Assembly (NCBI RefSeq): GCF_014490745.1
Contig: NZ_LZEU01000001.1
Location: forward strand, 3,871,501 to 3,935,500
Length of the DNA stretch: 64,000 nt
Origin: Pseudomonas alcaligenes
GTDB lineage: Bacteria > Pseudomonadota > Gammaproteobacteria > Pseudomonadales > Pseudomonadaceae
Direction of reading: 5' to 3'
Shown: positions 19,265-27,890 of the stretch, piece by piece
Layout: each line of letters starts with the position of its first letter
Numbering within the stretch: position 1 is the first letter of the stretch
The notes under the pieces: model-generated
What the model was told of the DNA's origin: nothing
Databases searched by the model: none
Seen by the model: only the letters and a program-made list of their open reading frames with translations
Position numbers and translations under genes: made by a program

Positions 19265-20884
19265 ATGTTCCTGCAGAAATCCCTGCGCGCGCAGATACTC
19301 GCGCTGCTCGGCGGCAGCCTGGCACTGATCCTGATCACCGCCCTGGCCTGCTTCAGTTTCCTCTCCGGCGGCATGCAGGCCTACCGCGGCCTGCTCGCTG
19401 GCCCGGTGGAGGCTTCACAACTGGTCGACCAGGCCAACCTGGAATTCAAGTCCCAGGTGCAAGAATGGAAGAACGTCCTGCTGCGCGGCCAGGATCCGGC
19501 CAACCTGGACAAGTACTGGAAGCAGTTCGAAGACCAGGAAGCCAAGGTGCAGAAGATTCTCGGCAAGCTGGCCAGCGAGGTCGACCCGGCCCTGCGCAAC
19601 CAGGTCGAACGCCTGCGCAGCGAGCACCAGGCACTCGGCGCCAACTACCGCAAGGGCCGCGAGGCCTTCCTCGCCGCTGGCGCCAACCCGCAGGCCGGCG
19701 ATGCTGCCGTCAAAGGCATCGACCGTGCAGCCAGCGAGCAGATGACGGCCCTGGTCACCCAGCTGCATGACCAGAGCCTGGAGCAGGCCAAACAGATCAA
19801 CGCCAGCGCCGAGCGCACCATCCTGCTCGGCACCCTGCTGATGCTCGGCGCCAGCGTGCTGGTCGGTCTGTTCAGCCTGTGGCTGGTCAACCGTAACCTG
19901 ATCGGCCCGATCACCATGCTGATCGACCATATCGCCAAGCTCAGCCAGGGCAACTTCGGCCAGCGCGTCAATGCCGACCGCCAGAACGAGCTGGGCCGCC
20001 TGGCCGTGGCGGCCAACACCCTGCGCGACTTCCTCGCCGACACCTTCACCCGCCTGAAACACAGCACCAGCCAGCTGGACACCGCTAGCGGCGAGCTGAA
20101 TGCCATCGCCACCCTGATGTCGCAGGGCACCCGCGAGCAGTTCTCGCGCACCGACCAGGTGGCCACCGCCATGCACGAGATGTCCGCTACCGCCCAGCAG
20201 GTCGCCAGCCATGCGGCCGACGCCGCCGGTGCCGCCGACGATGCCGACAACTCGGCGCGCCAGGGCGGCAAGGTGATGGAGCAGACCATCCACACCATCA
20301 CCACCATGCGCAGCGAGATCGCCAACACTGCCGAGGTGATCCGCCGCCTGGAGAACGACAGCGGGCGCATCGGCAAGGTGCTGGAAGTGATTCGCGGCAT
20401 CGCCGAGCAGACCAACCTGCTGGCGCTCAACGCCGCCATCGAGGCGGCGCGCGCCGGCGAACAGGGCCGCGGCTTCGCCGTGGTGGCCGATGAGGTACGC
20501 ACCCTGGCCCAGCGCACCGCCGAGTCCACCGCCGAGATCCACCAGATCATCGACACGGTGCAGACCGGCGCGGTGAATGCCGTGCGCGCCATCGAAAATG
20601 GTCAGAACCGCAGCGAGGAAGGCGTGACCCAGGTCACCGAGGCCGGTGCCATGCTGCAGCGCATTACCGGCGCGGTGGAGGCGATCCGCGACATGAACCG
20701 GCAGATTGCCACCGCCGCCGAGGAGCAGACTTCGGTGGCCGAGGACATTTCGCGCAACCTCACCGAGATCACCGCCATCGCTACCACCAACCAGGAGAAC
20801 GTGCAGCGCACCGAAAGCGCCAGCCACAACCTGCACGACCTGTCCGCCCAGCTCAGCGAAGTGACCAGCCGCCTCAGCGCCTGA
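19265..20884 (+). CDS. Methyl-accepting chemotaxis protein
   Basis: Transmembrane chemoreceptor of 539 residues that controls CheA. TM1 is at about 10-33, a helical periplasmic sensing domain spans about 36-185 (four-helix-bundle type by length), TM2 is at about 184-207, then HAMP (about 208-262) and a long signalling coiled coil. The hairpin tip has EQTNLLALNAAIEAARAGEQ and GRGFAVVADEVRTLAQRT. There is no CheR/CheB pentapeptide at the C-terminus. The ligand cannot be read from sequence. It sits between the imelysin operon and the RND pump, a position not expected from the P. aeruginosa order. Confidence 0.95.
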   Translation: MFLQKSLRAQILALLGGSLALILITALACFSFLSGGMQAYRGLLAGPVEASQLVDQANLEFKSQVQEWKNVLLRGQDPANLDKYWKQFEDQEAKVQKILGKLASEVDPALRNQVERLRSEHQALGANYRKGREAFLAAGANPQAGDAAVKGIDRAASEQMTALVTQLHDQSLEQAKQINASAERTILLGTLLMLGASVLVGLFSLWLVNRNLIGPITMLIDHIAKLSQGNFGQRVNADRQNELGRLAVAANTLRDFLADTFTRLKHSTSQLDTASGELNAIATLMSQGTREQFSRTDQVATAMHEMSATAQQVASHAADAAGAADDADNSARQGGKVMEQTIHTITTMRSEIANTAEVIRRLENDSGRIGKVLEVIRGIAEQTNLLALNAAIEAARAGEQGRGFAVVADEVRTLAQRTAESTAEIHQIIDTVQTGAVNAVRAIENGQNRSEEGVTQVTEAGAMLQRITGAVEAIRDMNRQIATAAEEQTSVAEDISRNLTEITAIATTNQENVQRTESASHNLHDLSAQLSEVTSRLSA

Positions 20885-20922
20885 CCCTCCTCACGGCACA
20901 AGGAAGTGCCGCAACCTGCACC

Positions 20923-20943
20923 GGCGCAACGCTGCGTTGCGCC
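20923..20943 (+). other. GC-rich hairpin after the chemoreceptor gene
   Basis: A 9-bp perfect stem GGCGCAACG / CGTTGCGCC with a 3-base loop lies 38 bp after the chemoreceptor stop. There is no T-run, so it is at best a weak terminator. Confidence 0.5.
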
Positions 20944-20978
20944 AGGCAGCCCTCGCAATCTCTTGCAAACCTGCGTTT

Positions 20979-21007
20979 TTGACTTGCTGTTCAAGTCGTT
21001 CTAAGGT
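20979..21007 (+). promoter_or_regulatory. Candidate promoter/operator of the RND pump
   Basis: TTGACT (20979-20984) and TAAGGT (21002-21007) are 17 bases apart. A perfect dyad GACTTG-N5-CAAGTC (20981-20997) overlaps the -35 and spacer, a typical position for a dimeric repressor or MerR-type regulator. No regulator gene is adjacent. Confidence 0.45.
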
Positions 21008-21057
21008 GCGCCTCTTGCCTATTCCCAGGCCTCCACACCTTGCCAAGGAACCGGAAT

Positions 21058-22188
21058 ATGTTGCTCCGCCGCATGCTTATCATGCTGGGCGTCGTTGTCC
21101 TCGTGGTGCTCGCTCTCGCCGCCATCAAAGGCTATTCGATCTACCAGCAGATCCAGATGTTCTCGGCACCGCAGCCGGCCATCAGCGTGTCTGCCGCCAA
21201 GGCCGAGCAGATGCCCTGGCAATCGCGCCTGCCGGCCATCGGTACGCTCAAGGCCTTCCAGGGTGTGGATCTGACCGCCGAAGTGGAAGGCACGGTCAGC
21301 CAGGTGCTGTTCCAGTCCGGCGAGAAGGTCACCCTCGGCCAGCCGCTGCTGCAGCTGGACAGCCAGGTCGAGCAGGCCATCCTCGCCACCGCCGTCGCCG
21401 TGCGCGGCCTGGCCCGGGTGGAGTTCGAGCGCGGCAAGAACCTCGCCGGCAAGCAGGCCATCTCCAAGAGCGAGTTCGACCGTCTGAATGCCGAACTGCT
21501 CAAGGCCGAGGCCAGCGTTGCCCAGCTGCAGGCCAGCCTGGACAAGAAGCGCATCCTCGCGCCCTTCGCCGGTACCATCGGCATCCGCCAGGTCGACACC
21601 GGTGACTACCTGAGCCCTGGCACCCCGGTCGCCACCCTGCAGGATCTGTCGACCCTGTTCGTCGACTTCTTCCTGCCGGAACAGGCAGTGCCCAAGCTGG
21701 CCGTCGGCCAGCAGGTACGCATCAGCGTGGCCGCCTACCCGGGCGAATCCTTCCCCGGCGAGATCAGCGCGCTCAACCCCAAGGTCGAGGAAACCACGCG
21801 CAATGTGCAGGTTCGCGCCACGCTGGCCAACCCCGACAACAAGCTGCTGCCGGGCATGTTCGCCAACCTCGCGGTGCTCCTGGGTGACGACCAGCCGGCC
21901 GTGGTGGTGCCGGAAACCGCCATCACCTACACCCTGTACGGCAACTCGGTGTATGTGATCGGCGAGAAGAAGGGCGAAGACGGCCAGGTGCAGAAGGATG
22001 CCAGCGGCCAGGCCGAGCTGGTGGTGGAGCGTCGCTTCGTCAGCACCGGCGAGCGCCGCGACGGGCGGGTGGTGATCAGCAAGGGCCTCAAGCCCGGCGA
22101 GCAGGTGGTCACCGCCGGCCAGCTCAAGCTGGATAACGGCGCCCACGTGAGCATTGTCGCCGACCAGGCCCTGAACCCGGCCCAGTAG
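21058..22188 (+). CDS. mexV: RND efflux periplasmic adaptor (MexV-like)
   Basis: Membrane-fusion protein linking the inner-membrane pump to an outer-membrane channel. It has 376 residues from the ATG at 21058, with AAGGA eight bases upstream. One N-terminal membrane anchor (about 5-25) without a lipobox is followed by a lipoyl-type half-motif (VEGTVSQVLFQSGEKVTLGQPLLQ), an alpha-hairpin (about 95-165), and a beta-barrel domain with NPKVEETTRNVQVRA. Size and the following pump match PA4374/mexV as I remember it. No outer-membrane channel gene is adjacent, so a shared OprM-type channel is likely. Confidence 0.88.
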   Translation: MLLRRMLIMLGVVVLVVLALAAIKGYSIYQQIQMFSAPQPAISVSAAKAEQMPWQSRLPAIGTLKAFQGVDLTAEVEGTVSQVLFQSGEKVTLGQPLLQLDSQVEQAILATAVAVRGLARVEFERGKNLAGKQAISKSEFDRLNAELLKAEASVAQLQASLDKKRILAPFAGTIGIRQVDTGDYLSPGTPVATLQDLSTLFVDFFLPEQAVPKLAVGQQVRISVAAYPGESFPGEISALNPKVEETTRNVQVRATLANPDNKLLPGMFANLAVLLGDDQPAVVVPETAITYTLYGNSVYVIGEKKGEDGQVQKDASGQAELVVERRFVSTGERRDGRVVISKGLKPGEQVVTAGQLKLDNGAHVSIVADQALNPAQ

Positions 22189-22273
22189 CACTCCCAGGTG
22201 GGCGCGGCTACCGCCGCACCCGCTTCCTGGCACCGATTACCGGCCGCCTGTTGCGGCAGCCAAGGACATCGTT

Positions 22274-25200
22274 ATGGCTTTTACAGATCCCTTTATCCGG
22301 CGCCCGGTACTGGCCACCGTGGTCAGCCTGCTGATCATCCTGCTGGGCTTCCAGGCCTTCAGCAAACTGGTGATCCGCCAGTACCCGCAGATGGAAAACG
22401 CCCTGATCACGGTGACCACCGCCTACCCCGGGGCCAACGCCGAGACCATCCAGGGCTACATCACCCAGCCGCTGCAGCAGAGCCTGGCCAGCGCCGAAGG
22501 CATCGACTACATGACGTCGACCAGCCAGCAGAACTTCTCCACCATCTCGATCTACGCGCGCATCGGCGCCAACTCCGACCGCCTGTTCACCGAGCTGCTG
22601 GCCAAGGCCAACGAGGTGAAGAACCAGCTGCCGCAGGACGCCGAAGACCCGGTGCTATCCAAGGAAGCGGCCGACGCCTCGGCGCTGATGTACATCAGCT
22701 TCTACAGCGACGAGCTGTCCAACCCGCAGATCACCGACTACCTGTCGCGGGTGATCCAGCCCAAGCTGGCCACCCTGCCCGGCATGGCCGAGGCCGAGAT
22801 CCTCGGCAATCAGGTATTCGCCATGCGCCTGTGGCTGGATCCAGTGAAGATGGCCGCCTACGGCGTGACCGCCGCCGACATGGCCAGCGCCGTGCAGCGC
22901 TACAACTTCCTCTCGGCCGCCGGCCAGGTGAAGGGCGAGTACGTGGTTACCAGCCTCAACGCCACCACCGACCTGAAATCGCCGGAAGCCTTCGGCGCCA
23001 TCCCGGTGAAGACCGCCGGCGACAGCCGCGTACTGATCCGCGATATCGCCCGGGTGGAAATGGGCGCGGAAAACTACGACTCGATCAGCTCGTTCGATGG
23101 CACCCCCTCGGTGTATATCGGCATCAAGGCCACCCCCAGCGCCAACCCGCTGGATGTGATCAAGCACGTGCGCGCGATCATGCCGGAGCTGGAAGCGCAG
23201 CTGCCGCCGAACCTCAAGGTGGCCATCGCCTACGACGCCACCCGCTTCATCCAGGCCTCCATCGACGAGGTGGTGAAGACCCTGGCCGAGGCGGTGCTGA
23301 TCGTCATCGTGGTGGTCTTCCTGTTCCTCGGCGCCTTCCGCTCGGTGCTGATCCCGGTGATCACCATTCCGCTGTCGATGATCGGCGTGCTGTTCTTCAT
23401 GCAGCTGATGGGCTACTCGATCAACCTGCTGACCCTGCTGGCGATGGTGCTGGCCATCGGCCTGGTGGTGGACGATGCGATCGTGGTGGTGGAAAACATC
23501 CACCGCCATATCGAGGAGGGCAAGACGCCCTTCGATGCGGCCATCGAGGGCGCGCGCGAGATCGCCGTACCGGTGGTTTCGATGACCATCACCCTGGCCG
23601 CGGTGTACGCGCCCATCGGCTTCCTCGAGGGGCTCACCGGTGCGCTGTTCCGCGAATTCGCCCTGACCCTGGCCGGCGCGGTGATCATCTCCGGCATCGT
23701 CGCCCTGACCCTGTCGCCGATGATGTGCTCGCGCCTGCTGCGCCACGAGGAAAATCCGTCCGGCCTGGCGCACAAGCTCGACCTGCTCTTCGACAAGCTC
23801 AAGCGCCGCTACCAGAGCGCCCTGCACGGCACCCTCAACACCCGCCCGGTGGTGGTGGTGTTCGCCCTGATCGTGCTGTGCCTGATCCCTGCCTTGCTCA
23901 AGTTCAGCAAGAGCGAGCTGGCCCCGGACGAAGACCAGGGCATCGTGTTCCTCTTCGCCAACGCGCCGCAGCCGACCAACCTGAACTACCTGAACGCCTA
24001 CACCGACCAGTTCGTGAAGATCTTCAAGGAGTTCCCCGAGTACTACTCGTCGTTCCAGATCAACGGCTTCGACGGCGTGCAGGCGGGTATCGGCGGCTTC
24101 CTGCTGAAACCCTGGGACGAGCGCGAGAAAACCCAGATGGAGCTGCTGCACGAAGTGCAGGGGCGCCTCAACCAGATCCCCGGCCTGCAGATCTTCGGCT
24201 TCAACCTGCCGTCGCTGCCGGGCACCGGCGAGGGCCTGCCGTTCCAGTTCGTGATCAACACGCCGAACGACTACGAGTCGCTGCTGCAGGTGGCCGAGAA
24301 GGTCAAGGCGCGCGCCATGGAGTCGGGCAAGTTCGCCTTCCTCAACGTCGACCTGGCCTTCGACAAGCCGGAAGTGGTGGTCGACATCGACCGCGAGAAG
24401 GCCGCGCAGATGGGCGTGTCCATGCAGGATCTGGGCTCGACCCTGGCCATCCTGCTCGGCGAAGGCGAGATCAACCGCTTCACCATCGACGGGCGCAGCT
24501 ACAAGGTGATCGCCCAGGTCGAGCGTGCCTACCGCGACAACCCGGGCTGGCTGGACAGCTACTACGTGAAGAGCGAAAGCGGGCAGATGGTGCCTCTGGG
24601 CACCCTGATCACGGTCAGCGACCGCGCCCGGCCGACCAAGCTCAAGCAGTTCCAGCAGCTCAACTCGGCGATCATCGAAGGGGTGGCGATCGTCAGCATG
24701 GGCGACGCGGTGGACAGCATCGCCCAGATCGCCCGCGAGGAAGCGCCGCGCGGCTACGCCTTCGACTATGCCGGCGCCTCGCGCCAGTACGTGCAGGAAG
24801 GCAGCGCGCTGTATGTCACCTTCGCCCTGGCCCTGGCGATCATCTTCCTGGTGCTGGCCGCGCAGTTCGAGAGCTTCCGCGACCCGCTGGTGATCCTGGT
24901 TACCGTACCGCTGTCGATCTGCGGCGCGCTGCTGCCGATCTTCCTCGGCCTGTCCAGCCTCAACATCTACACCCAGGTGGGCCTGGTGACGCTGATCGGC
25001 CTGATCAGCAAGCACGGCATCCTCATCGTCGAGTTCGCCAACCAGCTGCGCCGTGACGGCCTGTCGGTGCGCGAGGCGATCGAAGAAGCGGCGTCGATCC
25101 GTCTGCGTCCGGTGCTGATGACCACCGCGGCCATGGTGTTCGGCATGGTACCGCTGATCCTCGCCAGCGGCGCCGGCGCGGTGAGCCGCTTCGACATCGG

Positions 25201-25324
25201 TCTGGTGATCGCCACCGGCATGTCGATCGGCACCCTGTTCACCCTGTTCGTGCTGCCCTGCGTGTACACCCTGCTGGCCAAACCGGACGCCCAGCCCGGC
25301 ACCAGCAGCGCCCCGGCACACTGA
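22274..25324 (+). CDS. mexW: RND efflux transporter (MexW-like)
   Basis: Proton-driven inner-membrane pump of the HAE1 RND family, 1016 residues, with twelve membrane segments in two halves and two large periplasmic loops. The TM4 proton-relay motif is visible as GLVVDDAIVVVENIHRH, and TM10 has GLISKHGILIVEFANQL with the conserved lysine. It is encoded 85 bp after the adaptor with AAGGA before the ATG, and ends in a strong terminator. The MexVW pair in P. aeruginosa exports several antibiotics; the substrate range here is inferred only. Confidence 0.9.
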   Translation: MAFTDPFIRRPVLATVVSLLIILLGFQAFSKLVIRQYPQMENALITVTTAYPGANAETIQGYITQPLQQSLASAEGIDYMTSTSQQNFSTISIYARIGANSDRLFTELLAKANEVKNQLPQDAEDPVLSKEAADASALMYISFYSDELSNPQITDYLSRVIQPKLATLPGMAEAEILGNQVFAMRLWLDPVKMAAYGVTAADMASAVQRYNFLSAAGQVKGEYVVTSLNATTDLKSPEAFGAIPVKTAGDSRVLIRDIARVEMGAENYDSISSFDGTPSVYIGIKATPSANPLDVIKHVRAIMPELEAQLPPNLKVAIAYDATRFIQASIDEVVKTLAEAVLIVIVVVFLFLGAFRSVLIPVITIPLSMIGVLFFMQLMGYSINLLTLLAMVLAIGLVVDDAIVVVENIHRHIEEGKTPFDAAIEGAREIAVPVVSMTITLAAVYAPIGFLEGLTGALFREFALTLAGAVIISGIVALTLSPMMCSRLLRHEENPSGLAHKLDLLFDKLKRRYQSALHGTLNTRPVVVVFALIVLCLIPALLKFSKSELAPDEDQGIVFLFANAPQPTNLNYLNAYTDQFVKIFKEFPEYYSSFQINGFDGVQAGIGGFLLKPWDEREKTQMELLHEVQGRLNQIPGLQIFGFNLPSLPGTGEGLPFQFVINTPNDYESLLQVAEKVKARAMESGKFAFLNVDLAFDKPEVVVDIDREKAAQMGVSMQDLGSTLAILLGEGEINRFTIDGRSYKVIAQVERAYRDNPGWLDSYYVKSESGQMVPLGTLITVSDRARPTKLKQFQQLNSAIIEGVAIVSMGDAVDSIAQIAREEAPRGYAFDYAGASRQYVQEGSALYVTFALALAIIFLVLAAQFESFRDPLVILVTVPLSICGALLPIFLGLSSLNIYTQVGLVTLIGLISKHGILIVEFANQLRRDGLSVREAIEEAASIRLRPVLMTTAAMVFGMVPLILASGAGAVSRFDIGLVIATGMSIGTLFTLFVLPCVYTLLAKPDAQPGTSSAPAH

Positions 25325-25336
25325 GCCGCGGCCAAC

Positions 25337-25364
25337 AAAAAGCCCCGCCTAGGCGGGGCTTTTT
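25337..25364. terminator. Bidirectional terminator after mexW-like gene
   Basis: The 13-bp stem AAAAAGCCCCGCC / GGCGGGGCTTTTT with a 2-base loop separates the convergent pump gene and the small inaA-linked gene, with T-runs both ways. Confidence 0.94.
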
Positions 25365-25384
25365 CATGGGCGCGTGGCAGGCGC

Positions 25385-25618
25385 CTACTGAGCGCCCTTC
25401 ATGGCGTGGGACAGACCGAACATCAGCAGCACCAGGTTGTCGCTGTCGGGGCGCGCCTGCTCCTGTCGGTGCTTGTGTGCGGCTGCGGGAAGCGGGCAAT
25501 AGGCGGCCGTATCGGCACCGATCACCAGCGGTTCAGGCTCCTGCCAGGCTGCCGCCGCCAGGGCCGTAACCCCGAGGGCGCCGACGAGGAAAATACCTCG
25601 CGCAATTTCTAGCTTCAT
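25385..25618 (-). CDS. Small exported/membrane hypothetical protein
   Basis: A 77-residue product. The ATG at 25618 has AGGGG upstream, and only 2 bp separate it from the inaA stop, so the two are one operon. The N-terminus is a signal peptide or membrane anchor (about 9-24, FLVGALGVTALAAAAW), followed by a mature part with one Cys (about 41), a short basic His/Lys/Arg-rich stretch and a hydrophobic C-terminal LVLLMFGLSHAM. I do not recognise a domain. A gene of similar size follows inaA in P. aeruginosa (PA4377, from memory). Confidence 0.75.
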   Translation of the reverse strand: MKLEIARGIFLVGALGVTALAAAAWQEPEPLVIGADTAAYCPLPAAAHKHRQEQARPDSDNLVLLMFGLSHAMKGAQ

Positions 25619-25620
25619 AC

Positions 25621-26319
25621 CTATAACCCCTTGATAGTGCCGCCAAACACTTGCTCGTAACCGTAGATCAGTTGTTGCCATTCCGCCTCACTCCAAGACG
25701 AATGGCGTCTCAGTTGACGCAGATCGTGCCGCGCCGCTCGTAGCCGGCTCAGGCGCTGCCGGCATTTCTCCAGGTCGAGCAGGGCGACTTGCGGGCCCTC
25801 CTCGCCAACCTTGACGAACACATGCTTGGAGTACAGGCAGCCATGCTGCCAGCGCCCGCCATGCATGCGCGCCAGGGTCGCACCTATCTGTTGCAGCAGC
25901 TGGGTATGTACCGCCTCCCCGCACTGCTCGCGTCCACCGCTGGCATACCAGCTGAGGATGTCCTGAAAACCTTCCAGCTCCTCGCTGACCAGCAGCGCAC
26001 GCCAGCCCTGCTCGCCATGGCTGGCACCGCAGTAGACCAGGCGCGGTACGCGTACCCCCAGGCGGCTCAAGCCCAGCAGGGCGTCGCGCTCGCGCAGTAC
26101 GGTCGGGCGCCCGAACGGGTGCAGCAGATCGCGATACAGGTGGCCGACCTGGCGCTTGGCATACAGCAGGGGGCCATCGCCCTTCTGCAGCCGCTGCACG
26201 CCGCTCTCGCCACCTCGGCGCTGGTTGGGGATCTCGACCCACTCACCCTGCAACCGCCACCACTCCTCGAACTGTCCAGCCTTCTCACCTGTCAGCCCGA
26301 AAGCAGTTCCATGCACCAT
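25621..26319 (-). CDS. inaA: InaA-family lipopolysaccharide kinase-like protein
   Basis: A 232-residue protein with the Kdo/WaaP-like kinase fold, expected to act at the cytoplasmic membrane on an envelope substrate that is not established. Kinase elements are visible: the RERDALLGL helix, the catalytic-loop segment QHGCLYSKHVFV (a HG-type HxD variant) and VALLDLEKCR in the position of the metal-binding DFG. The start is ATG at 26319 with only a weak ribosome site, so it could be slightly different. It heads the inaA-small protein operon and has a predicted ColR box 276 bp upstream. Confidence 0.85.
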   Translation of the reverse strand: MVHGTAFGLTGEKAGQFEEWWRLQGEWVEIPNQRRGGESGVQRLQKGDGPLLYAKRQVGHLYRDLLHPFGRPTVLRERDALLGLSRLGVRVPRLVYCGASHGEQGWRALLVSEELEGFQDILSWYASGGREQCGEAVHTQLLQQIGATLARMHGGRWQHGCLYSKHVFVKVGEEGPQVALLDLEKCRQRLSRLRAARHDLRQLRRHSSWSEAEWQQLIYGYEQVFGGTIKGL

Positions 26320-26606
26320 CCGCTACCCCACTCATCCATTCACGACCAACCCAGCGCCGGCAACCATGGCCTGTTCTCGCTGGAAAATTCCGATCGCAGG
26401 GTTACCACAGTCACCGCGGGTAACAATCCCCCCAGCGGTAACCGCACCTCCCCCTCCGCCGAAGCCGCCCCAGGCGCGCTACAGCGAATCCGATCACTCA
26501 GGGGTATCCGGCCTGCAAGTGGCATACCTGCCTGACTGCATGGCCAGATTACCGTCCCGGTCAGTCGTTTCGTTCGCAGTAGAAACGACGCCGAGTGAAA
26601 AAGATG
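26320..26606 (-). promoter_or_regulatory. inaA leader/promoter region
   Basis: A 287-bp stretch without a gene that I can support, between colS and inaA. It contains an inverted pair GGTTACC (26400-26406) and GGTAACC (26437-26443), with a further GGGTAAC between them. In P. aeruginosa a methyltransferase gene (PA4379, from memory) occupies this place; there is no trace of it here. Confidence 0.5.
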
Positions 26607-26610
26607 TCAA
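26595..26610 (-). promoter_or_regulatory. ColR box upstream of inaA
   Basis: Read on the minus strand, TTGACATCTTTTTCAC fits the published ColR consensus YYNASNNYTTTTTCAC at every position. It overlaps the colS stop codon and points toward inaA. Confidence 0.75.
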
Positions 26611-27887
26611 TGCCCGACGACGGCCAGGTTGACCTCGAAGCGACAGCCCTGGGGCATCGCTCCGGACAGGCTGACCTGCCAGCCCTGGCTCTCGCAGATG
26701 CGCTGCACCAGCGACAGGCCCAGGCCGAGACCCTCGCCCCGCGCCGAACCGCCCCGCACGAACGGCTGGAACATCGCCTCGCGTTCCTCTTCGGGAATGC
26801 CTACACCGCTGTCCTCGACCTCGAAGCCGTTCGCCCCCAGGCGCAGCTGGATATGCCCGCTCTCGGTGTAGTGCAGGGCGTTGCGCAGCAGATTGCCCAG
26901 CACCGAGCGCAGCAACGGCGCGTTGTACAGCTGCCGCCCCGTCTCGCCGCGCTGATACTGGAAGCTCAGGCCCTTGGCCTCGGCGGCCCCGCGCCACTGC
27001 GCCACCAGCTCGTCGGCCACCTCGGCCAGACTGGCCTGCTGGCTGACCTGGACATCCTCGCCGCCGCTGCGCGCCAGCAGCAGGAAGGTCTGCACCAGCT
27101 CGCGCATCTCGCCGCTGGCGCGGCTGATGCGCAGCACATGGCGGCGGGCCCGCTCGTCCAGGCTGGGGCTCTCCAGCAGCAACTCACAGGAGCTGGCCAG
27201 CACCATCAGTGGCGTACGCAGCTCATGGCTGACATCGCTGGTAAACAATCGTTCGCGAGCCAGGGCACGGCGCAGCAGGCCCAGAGTGGTATCGAAGGAC
27301 TCGGCCAGCTGGCCCACTTCGTCGGCCGCATAGTCCGGCTCCAGGGGCGGCGCACGCTCGAGCAGCTGATCCGGGTGACGTACCTGGTTGGACAGGCGCA
27401 CCACCGGCTCGATCACCTTGCGCGCCAGCAGCCAGCCGAGCAGGCCGGACAGCCCGATGCTGATCAGGAAGCCCACCAGCACCACGGCGAACAGCAGTTG
27501 CTCGCGATCCTCGAACTCGCTCTGATCCTGCAGCAGCACGTAGCTGCGGCCATCCACCAGCTGGACAAAGGCATGGTAGGACTTCTGCCCGCGAAACACT
27601 TCGTGGAAACCCGGCGACAGGCCTTGCAGGTCGGCCGGCAGGGCGAAGTCGCCGTGGCCGCCGCTGAAGTAGAAGATCTGCCCGGGCTCGGGCTCGGGGC
27701 GCCAGTCCTCCATGCTTTCCATCTTGAGGAAACGCCCGAGGTCGCCACCCAGTTCGGTGGAGATCAGGCGCTCCTCGACCTGGTGCACGGTTTCGACGAT
27801 ACCGGCGGAAAAGGTGCCGCCAACGAACAGGGTCATCAGGACGAAGGCGATGACGATCCGCCTCGACAGGCTTTGCTTGAACTCCAT
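26607..27887 (-). CDS. colS: Sensor histidine kinase ColS
   Basis: Membrane histidine kinase of ColRS, an envelope-integrity and metal (Zn/Fe) response system in Pseudomonas. It has 426 residues: TM1 about 10-31, a periplasmic loop about 32-130, TM2 about 131-155, HAMP, HisKA with His221 in SDVSHELRTP, and an ATPase domain with NALHYTESG and GLGLGLSLV. The loop keeps residues reported for ColS metal sensing, by position: His35, Glu38, Glu96, His105 and an ExxE motif at Glu126/Glu129. It starts 3 bp after colR and ends in a ColR box. Confidence 0.93.
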   Translation of the reverse strand: MEFKQSLSRRIVIAFVLMTLFVGGTFSAGIVETVHQVEERLISTELGGDLGRFLKMESMEDWRPEPEPGQIFYFSGGHGDFALPADLQGLSPGFHEVFRGQKSYHAFVQLVDGRSYVLLQDQSEFEDREQLLFAVVLVGFLISIGLSGLLGWLLARKVIEPVVRLSNQVRHPDQLLERAPPLEPDYAADEVGQLAESFDTTLGLLRRALARERLFTSDVSHELRTPLMVLASSCELLLESPSLDERARRHVLRISRASGEMRELVQTFLLLARSGGEDVQVSQQASLAEVADELVAQWRGAAEAKGLSFQYQRGETGRQLYNAPLLRSVLGNLLRNALHYTESGHIQLRLGANGFEVEDSGVGIPEEEREAMFQPFVRGGSARGEGLGLGLSLVQRICESQGWQVSLSGAMPQGCRFEVNLAVVGH

Positions 27888-27890
27888 GCC

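Noticed and set aside
22655..25321. 888-codon open frame on the minus strand
   Set aside because: It is antisense to the complete RND transporter gene. Long antisense frames arise from GC-rich codon bias, and its His/Gln/Arg-rich product has no recognisable domain.
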